Shown here piece after piece: positions 15,054-23,643 of a stretch of 64,000 nucleotides of DNA. Position 1 is the first letter of the stretch. Every line of letters starts with the position of its first letter. Source of the DNA: Halopseudomonas sabulinigri (lineage in GTDB: Bacteria > Pseudomonadota > Gammaproteobacteria > Pseudomonadales > Pseudomonadaceae); NCBI GenBank assembly GCA_011053055.1, contig DRHT01000061.1, positions 1 through 64,000 on the forward strand, read 5' to 3'. The notes beneath the pieces are model-generated. The model had not been told where the DNA came from and did no database searches. It was given only the letters and a program-made list of their open reading frames with translations. Both the position numbers and the translations under genes were made by a program.

Positions 15054-15947
15054 ATGAATACAGCCGTGACACCTCCCGCAGCACAACCACCGACAGTCAC
15101 CGCTCGTGATCGCCTCGGTTTTACTCTGTTTATTGCAGCGGTATTGCATGCCCTGGTCATCCTCGGCATTACCTTCGATTTGCCAACGCCCAGTGAACTA
15201 TCCAAAAGCCTGGAAATAACCCTGGCGACCCAAAAGAGCGAAGAGCAACCCGAGCAAGCCGATTACCTCGCCCAGCATAACCAGCAGGGCAGCGGTACGC
15301 TGGAAGAGAAAGCAGCCCCCAGCACGCCGGAAGAAGCCGACTTCCAAGACAGCGAGATCAATAAGGTAAACCCCGAGCAGCAAGTCAGCGCCCCGCCGCC
15401 AGCCCCCCAGGAACAAAAGGTTGTCACCACTAGCGCGCCCAAACTGGATCAGGTGACCACGGCACCAGCCAAACCCAAACCAACCGAAGCGCCGCCGGCC
15501 AACCTGCATTTCAACATGAGCACTCTGTCCAGCGAGATCGCCAGCCTGGAAGCGCAGCTTGCCGAAGAGCGGCAACAATATGCGCGCCGCCCACGGATAC
15601 TGCGCCTCAACGCCGCCTCAACCATGCAAGACAAGGGCGCCTATTATAAAGATGCCTGGCGCCGCAAGGTCGAGAAAGTTGGCAATCTGAACTACCCCGC
15701 CGAGGCGCGCAGCAACAAGATTTACGGCAGCCTGCGTTTATTGGTCTCGATCAATCGCGACGGCTCCCTGCGTGAGGTGCGCATCCTGGAATCCTCTGGC
15801 CACAAGCTGCTGGACAACGCCGCCTTGCGTATCGTGCGCCTATCAGCTCCCTTTACGCCGTTCACCGGCGACTTAATGGATGTCGACGTGCTGGAGATTA
15901 TTCGTACCTGGCGCTTCGAAGCTGGCGACCGAGTTTCCAGCTCCTGA
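15054..15947 (+). CDS. tonB3: TonB-family energy transducer (TonB3-like)
   Basis: A 297-residue protein with one N-terminal membrane anchor (about 21-40, LGFTLFIAAVLHALVILGI), a long Pro/Glu/Gln/Ala-rich periplasmic stretch (about 45-150), a short helical segment and a C-terminal TonB domain (YPAEARSNKIYGSLRLLVSINRDGSLREVRILESSG). TonB proteins couple the proton motive force to outer-membrane events. No exbB or exbD adjoins. The homologue in the same place in P. aeruginosa (TonB3) is needed for twitching and pilus assembly, so its linkage to Pil-Chp may be functional. It is 49 bp before yqgE. Confidence 0.85.
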   Translation: MNTAVTPPAAQPPTVTARDRLGFTLFIAAVLHALVILGITFDLPTPSELSKSLEITLATQKSEEQPEQADYLAQHNQQGSGTLEEKAAPSTPEEADFQDSEINKVNPEQQVSAPPPAPQEQKVVTTSAPKLDQVTTAPAKPKPTEAPPANLHFNMSTLSSEIASLEAQLAEERQQYARRPRILRLNAASTMQDKGAYYKDAWRRKVEKVGNLNYPAEARSNKIYGSLRLLVSINRDGSLREVRILESSGHKLLDNAALRIVRLSAPFTPFTGDLMDVDVLEIIRTWRFEAGDRVSSS

Positions 15948-15996
15948 TCCCTAGCGCGGCCTTGCTCTGCGCTCACTTCCGCCCAATACTAGGCGC

Positions 15997-16563
15997 ATGA
16001 CACAAAGCATACCGAGCAACTTTACCCATCACTTTCTGATCGCCATGCCCCACATGGCCGATCCACGGTTTGATCACAGTCTGATTTACCTCTGTGAGCA
16101 CACCGATCAAGGCGCTATGGGGCTGGTGATCAATCAGCCCAGCGACCTAAATTTGGCCGACCTGCTGGAGCAACTCGACCCCGAGCTGAGCGTTTCCGTT
16201 ACCGAGCGGTATCAAGTATTCAACGGCGGCCCAATGGAGCGCGAACGCGGCTTCGTATTGCATCGCGGCCCGCATCAATGGGAGTCCAGCCTTGACCTTG
16301 GCACCCTGCAGCTGACCACCTCGCGCGACATACTCTCAGATATGGCGCGCGGCCTTGGCCCCACTGAGGCGCTGATTACCCTAGGCTATGCTGGCTGGGG
16401 CGCAGGCCAGTTGGAACAGGAACTGGCCGACAACGTATGGCTAAGCTGCCCTGCAGATCATCAAATCCTCTTCGAAACGCCCAGCGCCGAACGCCTGGAC
16501 GCCGCTGCGCGCTCATTAGGGATTGATTGGACACTCCTAACCAGCCAAGCGGGCCACGCCTGA
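15997..16563 (+). CDS. yqgE: YqgE/AlgH family protein (UPF0301)
   Basis: A 188-residue cytoplasmic protein of the YqgE/AlgH family. Recognised by the N-terminal NFTHHFLIAMPHMADPRFDHSLIYLCEH, GAMGLVINQP and the GYAGWGAGQLEQEL segment. The family has a known fold but no settled biochemical function; AlgH affects alginate and virulence phenotypes in Pseudomonas. Its stop overlaps the ATG of ruvX by one base, and the pair is widely conserved, pointing to co-translation. Confidence 0.93.
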   Translation: MTQSIPSNFTHHFLIAMPHMADPRFDHSLIYLCEHTDQGAMGLVINQPSDLNLADLLEQLDPELSVSVTERYQVFNGGPMERERGFVLHRGPHQWESSLDLGTLQLTTSRDILSDMARGLGPTEALITLGYAGWGAGQLEQELADNVWLSCPADHQILFETPSAERLDAAARSLGIDWTLLTSQAGHA

Positions 16564-17000
16564 TGCCTCAGCACCAGCGCGCCCTCGCCTTTGACTACGG
16601 CACCCGACAGATTGGCGTGGCCGTAGGGCAAACCTTGACCGGCAGCGCAGAGCCGCTGGTGAATTTACGCGCCCGTGACGGCATTCCGGACTGGGAGCAG
16701 ATAGGCAAGCTGATCACCGAGTGGAAACCGGATATCCTGATCGTTGGCCTGCCGTTGAACATGGACGGTAGCGAGAGCGAAATGAGCGTGCGCGCCAGCA
16801 AATTTGCCCGCCGCCTCGAGGGTCGCTTCCAGTTACCGGCACGCTGTGTCGATGAACGCCTATCCACCTTTGAAGCCAAACAACAGTTACGCGACCAGCA
16901 CCGTACGCCCGGCAGTTACCGTGAAAACCCGGTAGACAGCCTCGCCGCCGCACTGCTGCTCGAAACCTGGCTCGCCAGCCAGATCAAGGAGACGTCATGA
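16563..17000 (+). CDS. ruvX: YqgF/RuvX, RNase H-fold Holliday junction resolvase homologue
   Basis: A 145-residue RNase H-like nuclease of the YqgF family, implicated in processing the 5' end of pre-16S rRNA and proposed as a resolvase. Conserved acidic residues are present: Asp in [15 protein letters not shown], Glu in [10 protein letters not shown] and Asp in [14 protein letters not shown]. The ATG at 16563 overlaps the yqgE stop and puts the first beta strand a few residues in; an upstream in-frame ATG would run into yqgE. Its stop overlaps the pyrR start (ATGA). Confidence 0.93.
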   Translation: MPQHQRALAFDYGTRQIGVAVGQTLTGSAEPLVNLRARDGIPDWEQIGKLITEWKPDILIVGLPLNMDGSESEMSVRASKFARRLEGRFQLPARCVDERLSTFEAKQQLRDQHRTPGSYRENPVDSLAAALLLETWLASQIKETS

Positions 17001-17506
17001 GTGCACTGCCTGAGGTTGGCCCACTGCTGCAGCAGATGGCCAACCAACTGAGCCGCTACCTGAAAGAGCGGCAGATTGAAGATCCGGCCTTTGTCGGCAT
17101 CCATACCGGTGGGGTATGGGTGGCCGAAGCGCTGCATCAGCAAGTTGCACCGGAGGCGCCTATGGGCACACTGGATATCGCGTTCTATCGCGACGATTTC
17201 GAGCAGAACGGCTTGCCACCGAGCGTACGCACTTCAGATCTGCCCTTTACCGTTGAGGGTCGCCACCTAATTCTAGTCGACGATGTGTTGATGACCGGGC
17301 GCACCATTCGCGCCGCCCTCAACGAGCTGTTCGACTACGGCCGGCCGGCCTCGGTGACCTTGGTGACCCTACTAGACATCGAAGCACGGCAGTTGCCAGT
17401 GCGTGCCGACATTCTCGGTGCGAGCCTCGCCCTGCCCGCCGGCCAGCGAGTAAAGTTGACAGGACCGAGTCCGCTAAAGCTAACCCTGAACACAGCTACC
17501 CACTGA
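16997..17506 (+). CDS. pyrR: PyrR, uracil phosphoribosyltransferase / pyrimidine regulator homologue
   Basis: A 169-residue type I phosphoribosyltransferase-fold protein. The PRPP-binding motif is [18 protein letters not shown], preceded by IAFYRDDF and GIHTGGVW. In Gram-positive bacteria PyrR attenuates pyr mRNA; in Pseudomonas it has UPRTase activity and has been linked to pyrimidine-responsive control. It leads pyrB by 7 bp, so pyrR-pyrB-pyrC' should be one transcript. I see no clear attenuator in front of it because it overlaps ruvX. Confidence 0.93.
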   Translation: MSALPEVGPLLQQMANQLSRYLKERQIEDPAFVGIHTGGVWVAEALHQQVAPEAPMGTLDIAFYRDDFEQNGLPPSVRTSDLPFTVEGRHLILVDDVLMTGRTIRAALNELFDYGRPASVTLVTLLDIEARQLPVRADILGASLALPAGQRVKLTGPSPLKLTLNTATH

Positions 17507-17513
17507 GACAGCC

Positions 17514-18509
17514 ATGAGCCAGACGCCGCAACATCTGCAACTGAACCACCAAGGCCAACTGCGCCATTTTCTGACCATCGAAGGCCTGTCCCGCGAACTG
17601 TTGACCGAGCTGCTGGACACCGCCGACTCCTTCCTTGAAGTCGGCGAGCGCGCGGTCAAGAAGGTCCCGCTACTGCGTGGTAAAACCGTGTGCAACGTGT
17701 TTTTCGAAAACTCCACGCGCACGCTCACCACCTTTGAACTTGCCGCTAAACGTCTCTCAGCGGATGTGCTCAACCTGAACATCTCGACCTCGTCTACCAG
17801 CAAGGGCGAGACCTTGTACGACACCCTGCAGAATCTGGAAGCGATGGCCGCCGACATGTTCGTAGTGCGCCACAGCGATTCCGGCGCCGCGCACTTCATT
17901 GCTGAGCATGTGTGTCCGCATGTCGCCGTGATTAACGCCGGTGATGGCAACCACGCCCATCCCACGCAAGCGATGCTCGACATGTTGACCATTCGCCGCC
18001 ATCGCGGCGACTTCGAGAACCTATCGGTCGCCATCGTCGGCGATATTCTGCACTCAAGGGTAGCTCGCTCGAATATGCAGGCACTGAAAACCCTCGGCTG
18101 CCCGGATATCCGCGTGATTGCGCCGCGCACGCTGCTGCCAGAAGGTATTGAGCAATACGGCGTACGGGTATTCAACGATCTGCGCGTTGGCCTACGCGGC
18201 GTGGATGTGGTGATCATGCTGCGCCTGCAGCGAGAGCGCATGCAGAGCGGCCTGCTGCCCAGCGAGGGCGAGTTCTATCGCCTCTACGGCCTGACCCGCG
18301 AAACCCTGGCGCTAGCAAAACCCGATGCCCTGGTAATGCACCCAGGACCGATCAACCGTGGCGTGGAGATCGAGTCGGAAGTGGCCGATGGTCCGCAGTC
18401 AGTCATCCTCAAACAGGTCACCTACGGTATCGCCGTACGCATGGCCGTTATGTCCATGGCCATGACCGGACAGACCACCCAGCGCCAGCTTAACCAGGAA
18501 GCGAACTGA
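17514..18509 (+). CDS. pyrB: Aspartate carbamoyltransferase catalytic subunit
   Basis: A 331-residue enzyme that condenses carbamoyl phosphate with aspartate in the second step of UMP synthesis. The carbamoyl-phosphate motif [19 protein letters not shown] is intact, with [17 protein letters not shown] and the C-terminal [11 protein letters not shown]. Its N-terminal extension compared with E. coli PyrB is typical of pseudomonads, where it takes part in a dodecamer with the inactive PyrC'. pyrC' follows 3 bp later. No pyrI regulatory-subunit gene is present, as in other pseudomonads. Confidence 0.96.
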   Translation: MSQTPQHLQLNHQGQLRHFLTIEGLSRELLTELLDTADSFLEVGERAVKKVPLLRGKTVCNVFFENSTRTLTTFELAAKRLSADVLNLNISTSSTSKGETLYDTLQNLEAMAADMFVVRHSDSGAAHFIAEHVCPHVAVINAGDGNHAHPTQAMLDMLTIRRHRGDFENLSVAIVGDILHSRVARSNMQALKTLGCPDIRVIAPRTLLPEGIEQYGVRVFNDLRVGLRGVDVVIMLRLQRERMQSGLLPSEGEFYRLYGLTRETLALAKPDALVMHPGPINRGVEIESEVADGPQSVILKQVTYGIAVRMAVMSMAMTGQTTQRQLNQEAN

Positions 18510-18512
18510 ACC

Positions 18513-19787
18513 ATGCGACTGACTATCCAAGGCGCGCGGGTGATCGACCCGGCCAGCCATTTTGACCAAATCACCGACCTACACATAGCCGCCGGCCACA
18601 TCCAGGCTATTGGCGAGGCGCCAGAAGGTTTCAGCCCTAGCCAGGTAATCGACGCTCGCGGGCTGATCGCCAGCCCCGGCTTGGTGGATCTTAACGTCAG
18701 CCTGCGCGAGCCCGGTTATAGCCGTAAGGGCAACATCGACAGCGAAACCCGCGCCGCTGCTGCGGGCGGCGTCACCAGCCTGTGTTGCCTGCCGGACACG
18801 CGGCCGGTGCTGGATACCTCCGCCGTTGCCGAGCTGATCCTCGACCGCAGCCAAGCCTCCGGGCATGCCCGAGTATTGCCGATTGGCGCACTCACAAAAA
18901 ATCTTGAAGGCGAGCATCTGAGCGAACTGGTGGCACTGCGTGATGCCGGTTGCGTGGCCTTTACCCAAGGCCTCAACCCCATGGGCAGCAACCGTATTTT
19001 GCGTCGCGCCCTCGAATACGCCGCCACCTTTGACGTACCGATCATCTTTACTCCACTCGACCCTTCGCTGGCGGAGGGCGGTATGGCACATGAAGGCCCT
19101 ACTGCATCGCGACTAGGCCTCGTCGGCATTCCCGAGAGCGCTGAAACCGTCGCACTGGCGCGTGATTTATTGCTAATCGAACAGACCGGGGTGCGCGCTC
19201 ACTTTAGCGGACTGACCAGCGCTCGCGCCGTCGACATGCTAGCGACTGCTCAAGCTCGCGGGCTGCCGGTAACTGCCGATGTAGCGGCTTACCAACTGTT
19301 ACTCTGTGACGAAGACCTCAACGGCTTTTCCAGCCTGCTGCATGTGATGCCGCCACTGCGTTCCGCTGCCGACCGTCGCGCCCTGCGCGAAGCAGTACAA
19401 AGCGGCGTGGTACAGGCCATCGCCTCTCACCATCGCCCGCACGAGCCAGAAGCAAAGCGAGTGCCTTTCGCCGCTTCGGCGCCCGGCATCAGTAGTGTAG
19501 AAATCCTCCTGCCGCTGGCCCTGACGTTGGTCGGTGACGGATTGCTTGAACTGCCCGCGCTGCTGTCTCGCCTGACAACCGGACCGGCGGCTGCACTCAA
19601 CCTGCAGGCCGGACAACTTACTTTGGGCGGGCCAGCAGATTTGACGCTGTTCAACCCGGTTCAGGCCTGCGAAATTGGCCGCAACTGGCTATCGCGTGGT
19701 GCCAACTGCCCCTTCATTGGCCAAGGCGCACCCGCAGCCGTGACCCACACCCTGTGCAACGGGAAATTGGTATACCAAGCAAATTGA
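18513..19787 (+). CDS. pyrC': PyrC', inactive dihydroorotase-like subunit of aspartate transcarbamoylase
   Basis: A 424-residue dihydroorotase homologue that has lost its metal-binding signature. Where active enzymes have His-x-His-x-Arg, this one reads Asn61-Val-Ser63-Leu-Arg65 (DLNVSLREPG). The downstream HHRPHEPEAK region is kept in part. In Pseudomonas such PyrC' proteins are not enzymes but hold the PyrB trimers together in an active dodecamer, with true dihydroorotase activity from pyrC elsewhere. Tight coupling to pyrB (3 bp) agrees. A perfect palindrome follows its stop. Confidence 0.9.
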   Translation: MRLTIQGARVIDPASHFDQITDLHIAAGHIQAIGEAPEGFSPSQVIDARGLIASPGLVDLNVSLREPGYSRKGNIDSETRAAAAGGVTSLCCLPDTRPVLDTSAVAELILDRSQASGHARVLPIGALTKNLEGEHLSELVALRDAGCVAFTQGLNPMGSNRILRRALEYAATFDVPIIFTPLDPSLAEGGMAHEGPTASRLGLVGIPESAETVALARDLLLIEQTGVRAHFSGLTSARAVDMLATAQARGLPVTADVAAYQLLLCDEDLNGFSSLLHVMPPLRSAADRRALREAVQSGVVQAIASHHRPHEPEAKRVPFAASAPGISSVEILLPLALTLVGDGLLELPALLSRLTTGPAAALNLQAGQLTLGGPADLTLFNPVQACEIGRNWLSRGANCPFIGQGAPAAVTHTLCNGKLVYQAN

Positions 19788-19800
19788 TTGCGCTTGCATA

Positions 19801-19818
19801 GCTGGGCCGCGGCCCAGC
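19801..19818. other. Perfect 18-bp palindrome after pyrC'
   Basis: GCTGGGCCGCGGCCCAGC is fully self-complementary and lies 14 bp after the pyrC' stop, before siaA. As RNA it could form an 8-bp stem, but no T run follows, so an intrinsic terminator is not supported. It may be a pause or mRNA-end structure separating the pyr and sia transcripts, or a protein-binding site. Confidence 0.5.
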
Positions 19819-19861
19819 GCCACCTGATCATTACAAGCTTGACCATTAAAAGGATGTTGGT

Positions 19862-21856
19862 ATGGCCGCTTTTGGCTTACGTGGTAAATCCCTGCTCGCA
19901 CTGCTGCTGGCTGGCTTGTTGGCCTTGCTGCCGGCAGGCCTGATTGGCTGGTCGTTACTCAGCGGCATTCACGAGCACTTCGGCGAAGCCTATGCGCGCA
20001 ACGCGACCCTGCTCAGTCGGGAGAAAATTCGGGCGCCCATTAGCCGCGAGCTGGCGCTCTCTTTGCGCCTGGCTAATTCCGAGGTCACTCTGCAGTGGTT
20101 GAAGGACCCGGACGACCCGGCCAAAAAAGATTTGTTTTTCCGCGAAGCAGAACGCTACCGTCAGGACTTTCGCGACCATGCTTACTTCATCGGCATGCTC
20201 AGTAACTATGGCTACTACTTCAATGGCAATGACGAACCCATTAGCCGAGAGCCGCGCTACCTCCTCAACCCCGAAGCCGCTGCCGACAGCTGGTTCTTCG
20301 CCAGCCTGCGCGACACCGACAGCTTCAATATCAACGTCGACTCCAATCCCGAGCTGAACACCACCAAAGTGTGGTTCAACATGGTGGTCAAAGACAACAA
20401 CGGGGAGGTCCTCGCCCTGGCAGGCTCCGGTTTAGACCTGTCGAGTTTCATCCGCGATTTCATCGCCAGCGATGACGATGGCGTTACCCCGATGATTCTG
20501 GATGCAGACGGCGCTATTCAAGCCCATCAAGACCGCAGCCTGATCGCCCTTAACTCAGGCGCAGACACCAACGCCAGAACCGGCAGCAACCTGCTTGAGA
20601 TGCTCGACAGCGACCCACAGAAGCAAGCCGTCCGCGATGCCATGCAGACAGTAAAAGCCAACCCCGGTGAGGTGCAAATACGCCAGATCCACCTTGCCGG
20701 CAACGATCAACTGCTGGCCCTGACCTACATCCCTGAGCTGAACTGGTTTGTCGCCAACGCCGTCGATCTGAACAGCGCGCAAGTGATTGATCGCACTTGG
20801 CTAACGCCGGTTTTATTGGGTTTAGGCGCACTACTGGTATTCCTGATTCTGTTGTTTGCCTTCGCCATTGAGCGGCTGCTGCTGCGCCCACTGCGTCAGC
20901 TGCGCCAAAGCGCACAGGCAATGGCGGCTGGTCGCTATGACGTGGCCATGCCAACCACCCGCAACGACGAAATCGGCGAGCTCAGTGAGGCTTTTGACGC
21001 GATGGCGCAAAAAGTCCGCAGCCACACCAGTGAGTTGGAGCAACGCGTGCAGGAGCGCACTCGTGATCTGGAGGAGGTTAACCAGAGCATGCGTACCGCG
21101 CGTAAGAAGATTGAAGACTCCATCGACTACGCCAGCCTGATTCAGCGCTCTATTCTGCCCAACCGGGAGCTGGTCAATGCGCTAGGCCAGCATCATGCGG
21201 TGCTGTGGCGTCCACGCGATGTAGTGGGTGGCGATTTCTATATTTTCCGCAGCGAAAACCAGCGCTGCCTGTTTGGCGTCGTCGACTGCGCAGGTCACGG
21301 CGTACCCGGTGCACTGATGACCATGCTCGCGCATGCTGCTCTAGAGCAGGCAATCAACGATTGCGGCCTGGCTGACCCGGCTGCCACACTGCAGCGTACC
21401 GATCAGATAGTACGCAGCATGCTCAGCGACTCTGCCGAGTACAAATCGGTCGCCACCAACATGGATGTGGGCTTAGCCTACGTCGATCTGGATCAACGTC
21501 GCGTGGTATTTTCCGGCGCCAAGATCGCGCTTTATCACAGCGATGGCAACAGCGTAGAGCACGTAGCGGGCGCGCGCCGCGCGCTAGGTGACAAACGTCT
21601 GGGTGACTACCAAAATAGCGAAGTGTCACTCGAAACCGGGCGCACTTTCTATCTGTGCACCGACGGTTTTCTTGATCAGGCCGGCGGCGAGCAAGGCTTC
21701 GGTTTCGGTAATAGCCGCTTCGCCGAGATGCTGTGCCAGCACGCCAAATTGCCGCTACAGCAGCAAAGCACGGCATTCAGCGATACACTGGCAGCCTATC
21801 AAGGTGATTACCCGCAGCGTGACGACATCACTATGCTCTGCTTCCGCTTTGATTGA
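19862..21856 (+). CDS. siaA: SiaA, membrane sensor PP2C-type phosphatase
   Basis: A 664-residue sensor: N-terminal membrane helix (about 10-32), a large periplasmic Cache-like domain (about 35-305), a second helix (about 312-334), a HAMP domain, a coiled coil and a C-terminal PP2C/SpoIIE phosphatase (from about residue 430; RDVVGGDFY, VVDCAGHGVPGALMTML, RDDITMLCF). In P. aeruginosa SiaA dephosphorylates the threonine of SiaC, freeing it to activate the diguanylate cyclase SiaD and promote aggregation. An AAAGGA ribosome site precedes the ATG. It heads the siaABCD operon here. Confidence 0.93.
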   Translation: MAAFGLRGKSLLALLLAGLLALLPAGLIGWSLLSGIHEHFGEAYARNATLLSREKIRAPISRELALSLRLANSEVTLQWLKDPDDPAKKDLFFREAERYRQDFRDHAYFIGMLSNYGYYFNGNDEPISREPRYLLNPEAAADSWFFASLRDTDSFNINVDSNPELNTTKVWFNMVVKDNNGEVLALAGSGLDLSSFIRDFIASDDDGVTPMILDADGAIQAHQDRSLIALNSGADTNARTGSNLLEMLDSDPQKQAVRDAMQTVKANPGEVQIRQIHLAGNDQLLALTYIPELNWFVANAVDLNSAQVIDRTWLTPVLLGLGALLVFLILLFAFAIERLLLRPLRQLRQSAQAMAAGRYDVAMPTTRNDEIGELSEAFDAMAQKVRSHTSELEQRVQERTRDLEEVNQSMRTARKKIEDSIDYASLIQRSILPNRELVNALGQHHAVLWRPRDVVGGDFYIFRSENQRCLFGVVDCAGHGVPGALMTMLAHAALEQAINDCGLADPAATLQRTDQIVRSMLSDSAEYKSVATNMDVGLAYVDLDQRRVVFSGAKIALYHSDGNSVEHVAGARRALGDKRLGDYQNSEVSLETGRTFYLCTDGFLDQAGGEQGFGFGNSRFAEMLCQHAKLPLQQQSTAFSDTLAAYQGDYPQRDDITMLCFRFD

Positions 21857-21889
21857 AGCGCAAGCAGATTGAAACGCACAGGAGCTGTA

Positions 21890-22432
21890 ATGGAAAATAT
21901 TGACCTTTTTGCCATGCGTGAGCGCTTCAACAGCCAGCAGATTATGCTGTGCTTCAACGGCCCTATTTCACGCAGCCTGATCGAAGAAATTGGCAACGCC
22001 CTGCGCAACTATCTCTCCGCTGAGCACGCTCACCCCAGCGCTGCCATGGATGTGTTCGCGGTGTACATTGAAATGACCCAGAACATCAGCCATTACACCC
22101 GCGCCCGCCAATGGACCGAGCAGGAAGCCGGCGCCACCGTCGTCGTCTCACGCAACGAAGATGGCCGCTACGTGGTTTCCGCTGGCAACCTGATCGAGTT
22201 ACCTGATGGCGAGAACCTGTTGCGCGCCGTGGAAAGCCTCGCCGGACTCGACAAAGTGGCATTGAAAGCCGCCTACAAAGAACAGCTACGCCGGCCGCGT
22301 GACGAAGAGCGCCCCTCCGGCGCTGGTTTAGGCCTTATCGACATAGCGCGAAAGTCCAGCGAACCACTGCAGGCATCATTGCAGCCGCTAGCCTCTGGCC
22401 GCGGCTTTTTCAGCCTGCGCGCTGTCATCTGA
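21890..22432 (+). CDS. siaB: SiaB, kinase that phosphorylates SiaC
   Basis: A 180-residue member of the SiaB kinase family. SiaB phosphorylates SiaC on threonine, opposing SiaA. Features seen: FNGPISRSLIEEIGNALRNYL at the N-terminus, YIEMTQNISHYTRAR in the ATP-binding region and GAGLGLIDIARKSSEPL near the C-terminus, resembling an N-box/G-box ATPase. The ATG at 21890 has a strong AGGAG site 6 nt upstream; an upstream in-frame TTG is rejected. It lies 33 bp after siaA. Confidence 0.92.
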   Translation: MENIDLFAMRERFNSQQIMLCFNGPISRSLIEEIGNALRNYLSAEHAHPSAAMDVFAVYIEMTQNISHYTRARQWTEQEAGATVVVSRNEDGRYVVSAGNLIELPDGENLLRAVESLAGLDKVALKAAYKEQLRRPRDEERPSGAGLGLIDIARKSSEPLQASLQPLASGRGFFSLRAVI

Positions 22433-22453
22433 TTGAGTAACGAGTTTAAGACA

Positions 22454-22831
22454 ATGACCGATTTTTCTATCGCCAGCTCCCAGTCCACCCCAGAAGTCCG
22501 CAGCGATTGGGCCAACGGTAAGCTTTACATGGAGGGTGATTCCTACCCGGAAAACTCCTTCGACATGTTCCAACAAGTATTCGTCTGGATGGAATCTTAT
22601 CTAGAGCAGGCTACGGCGCCGCTGACACTGGAACTGCGTTTGCTGTACTTGAACACCAGCAGCGTCAAGGCGATGATGGATATCTTCGACTTGCTAGAAG
22701 CCGCTCATCAGGAAGGTAAGCCCGTGTCGGTGTATTGGTATTATGACCCGCAAAATGAACGGGTCGCGGAACTGGCCGAAGAGTTCAAGGAAGACTGCAA
22801 TTTTCCATTCGACATCATCAGTCATACCTAG
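22454..22831 (+). CDS. siaC: SiaC, threonine-phosphorylated regulator of SiaD
   Basis: A 125-residue small alpha/beta protein of the DUF1987/SiaC family. With the ATG at 22454, the LNTSS motif places a threonine at residue 68, the same number as the Thr68 phosphorylated by SiaB in P. aeruginosa SiaC. This supports both start and function. A TTG seven codons upstream is less likely. Unphosphorylated SiaC binds and activates SiaD; phosphorylated SiaC does not. It is 21 bp after siaB and 8 bp before siaD. Confidence 0.93.
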   Translation: MTDFSIASSQSTPEVRSDWANGKLYMEGDSYPENSFDMFQQVFVWMESYLEQATAPLTLELRLLYLNTSSVKAMMDIFDLLEAAHQEGKPVSVYWYYDPQNERVAELAEEFKEDCNFPFDIISHT

Positions 22832-22839
22832 AGTCCCAG

Positions 22840-23643
22840 ATGAAACAGCCCTCTCAGAGCCTTGAAGATAGCATCCGCGCGCTACTGGATGATGCCGAGC
22901 AACAGGAAAACCCGCTGCGCGAACCCCTGCTCTCGCTCTGGGCTACACATCAAGACCTTGCTCGTAGAATTGACCGTATCAGCCGCATTTCGGATGTTTA
23001 TCAAAGCATGGCGAAACAGCAAGAGCACTCACTGAGCGAGCGTCTGAATAAGCAATTGCGGCAACTGGAGAAAGTCGCGCGCATATCCGATCGTTACCAG
23101 AATATGATGCGCGACCTAAACGAAGCTCTGCGTGAGGCCTCAACCCATGACGCGCTTACCGGGCTGCCAAATCGGCGCTTGTTAGTAGATCACCTGAAAA
23201 AAGAAGCCGAGCGCTACACTCGCTATCAACGGCCTTTCACCATCGCCATGCTCGACGTCGATCATTTCAAAAACATCAATGATCAATACGGCCATGAACT
23301 AGGCGATAGCGCATTAACCGAGATCGCTCGCGTGCTTGACGCAGAAATACGCGAGCAGGATTTGTGCGGACGCTGGGGCGGGGAGGAGTTTTTAATTCTA
23401 ATGCCCGAGACTCATGCCGATGCAGCCGAGCGGGTGATGGAGCGCGTACGCACAGCCGTTGAGCGCTTGGCCATCCGCGCCCAAACCGACTCCGTCAGCG
23501 TCACTATCAGTATCGGCATCGCCGAGCACCAGGCAGGTGACAGCTATTCCGAAACCATCAACCACGCCGACCACGCTCTGTTGGTAGCCAAGCGTGGTGG
23601 ACGCAATCAAATTAGTACGGCGCACGCAGCAGGCAACGATTAA
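22840..23643 (+). CDS. siaD: SiaD, diguanylate cyclase
   Basis: A 267-residue cytoplasmic GGDEF enzyme making c-di-GMP from GTP. The N-terminal 110 residues are a helical coiled-coil stalk, the SiaC-binding part in P. aeruginosa. The catalytic motif GGEEF is at residues 180-184 and an intact inhibitory site RxxD (R171-EQ-D174) lies five residues before it. DVDHFKNINDQYGHELGD and SVTISIGIAE complete the active site. It ends the sia operon and shares its last bases with the stop codon of the convergent pilU gene. Confidence 0.93.
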   Translation: MKQPSQSLEDSIRALLDDAEQQENPLREPLLSLWATHQDLARRIDRISRISDVYQSMAKQQEHSLSERLNKQLRQLEKVARISDRYQNMMRDLNEALREASTHDALTGLPNRRLLVDHLKKEAERYTRYQRPFTIAMLDVDHFKNINDQYGHELGDSALTEIARVLDAEIREQDLCGRWGGEEFLILMPETHADAAERVMERVRTAVERLAIRAQTDSVSVTISIGIAEHQAGDSYSETINHADHALLVAKRGGRNQISTAHAAGND

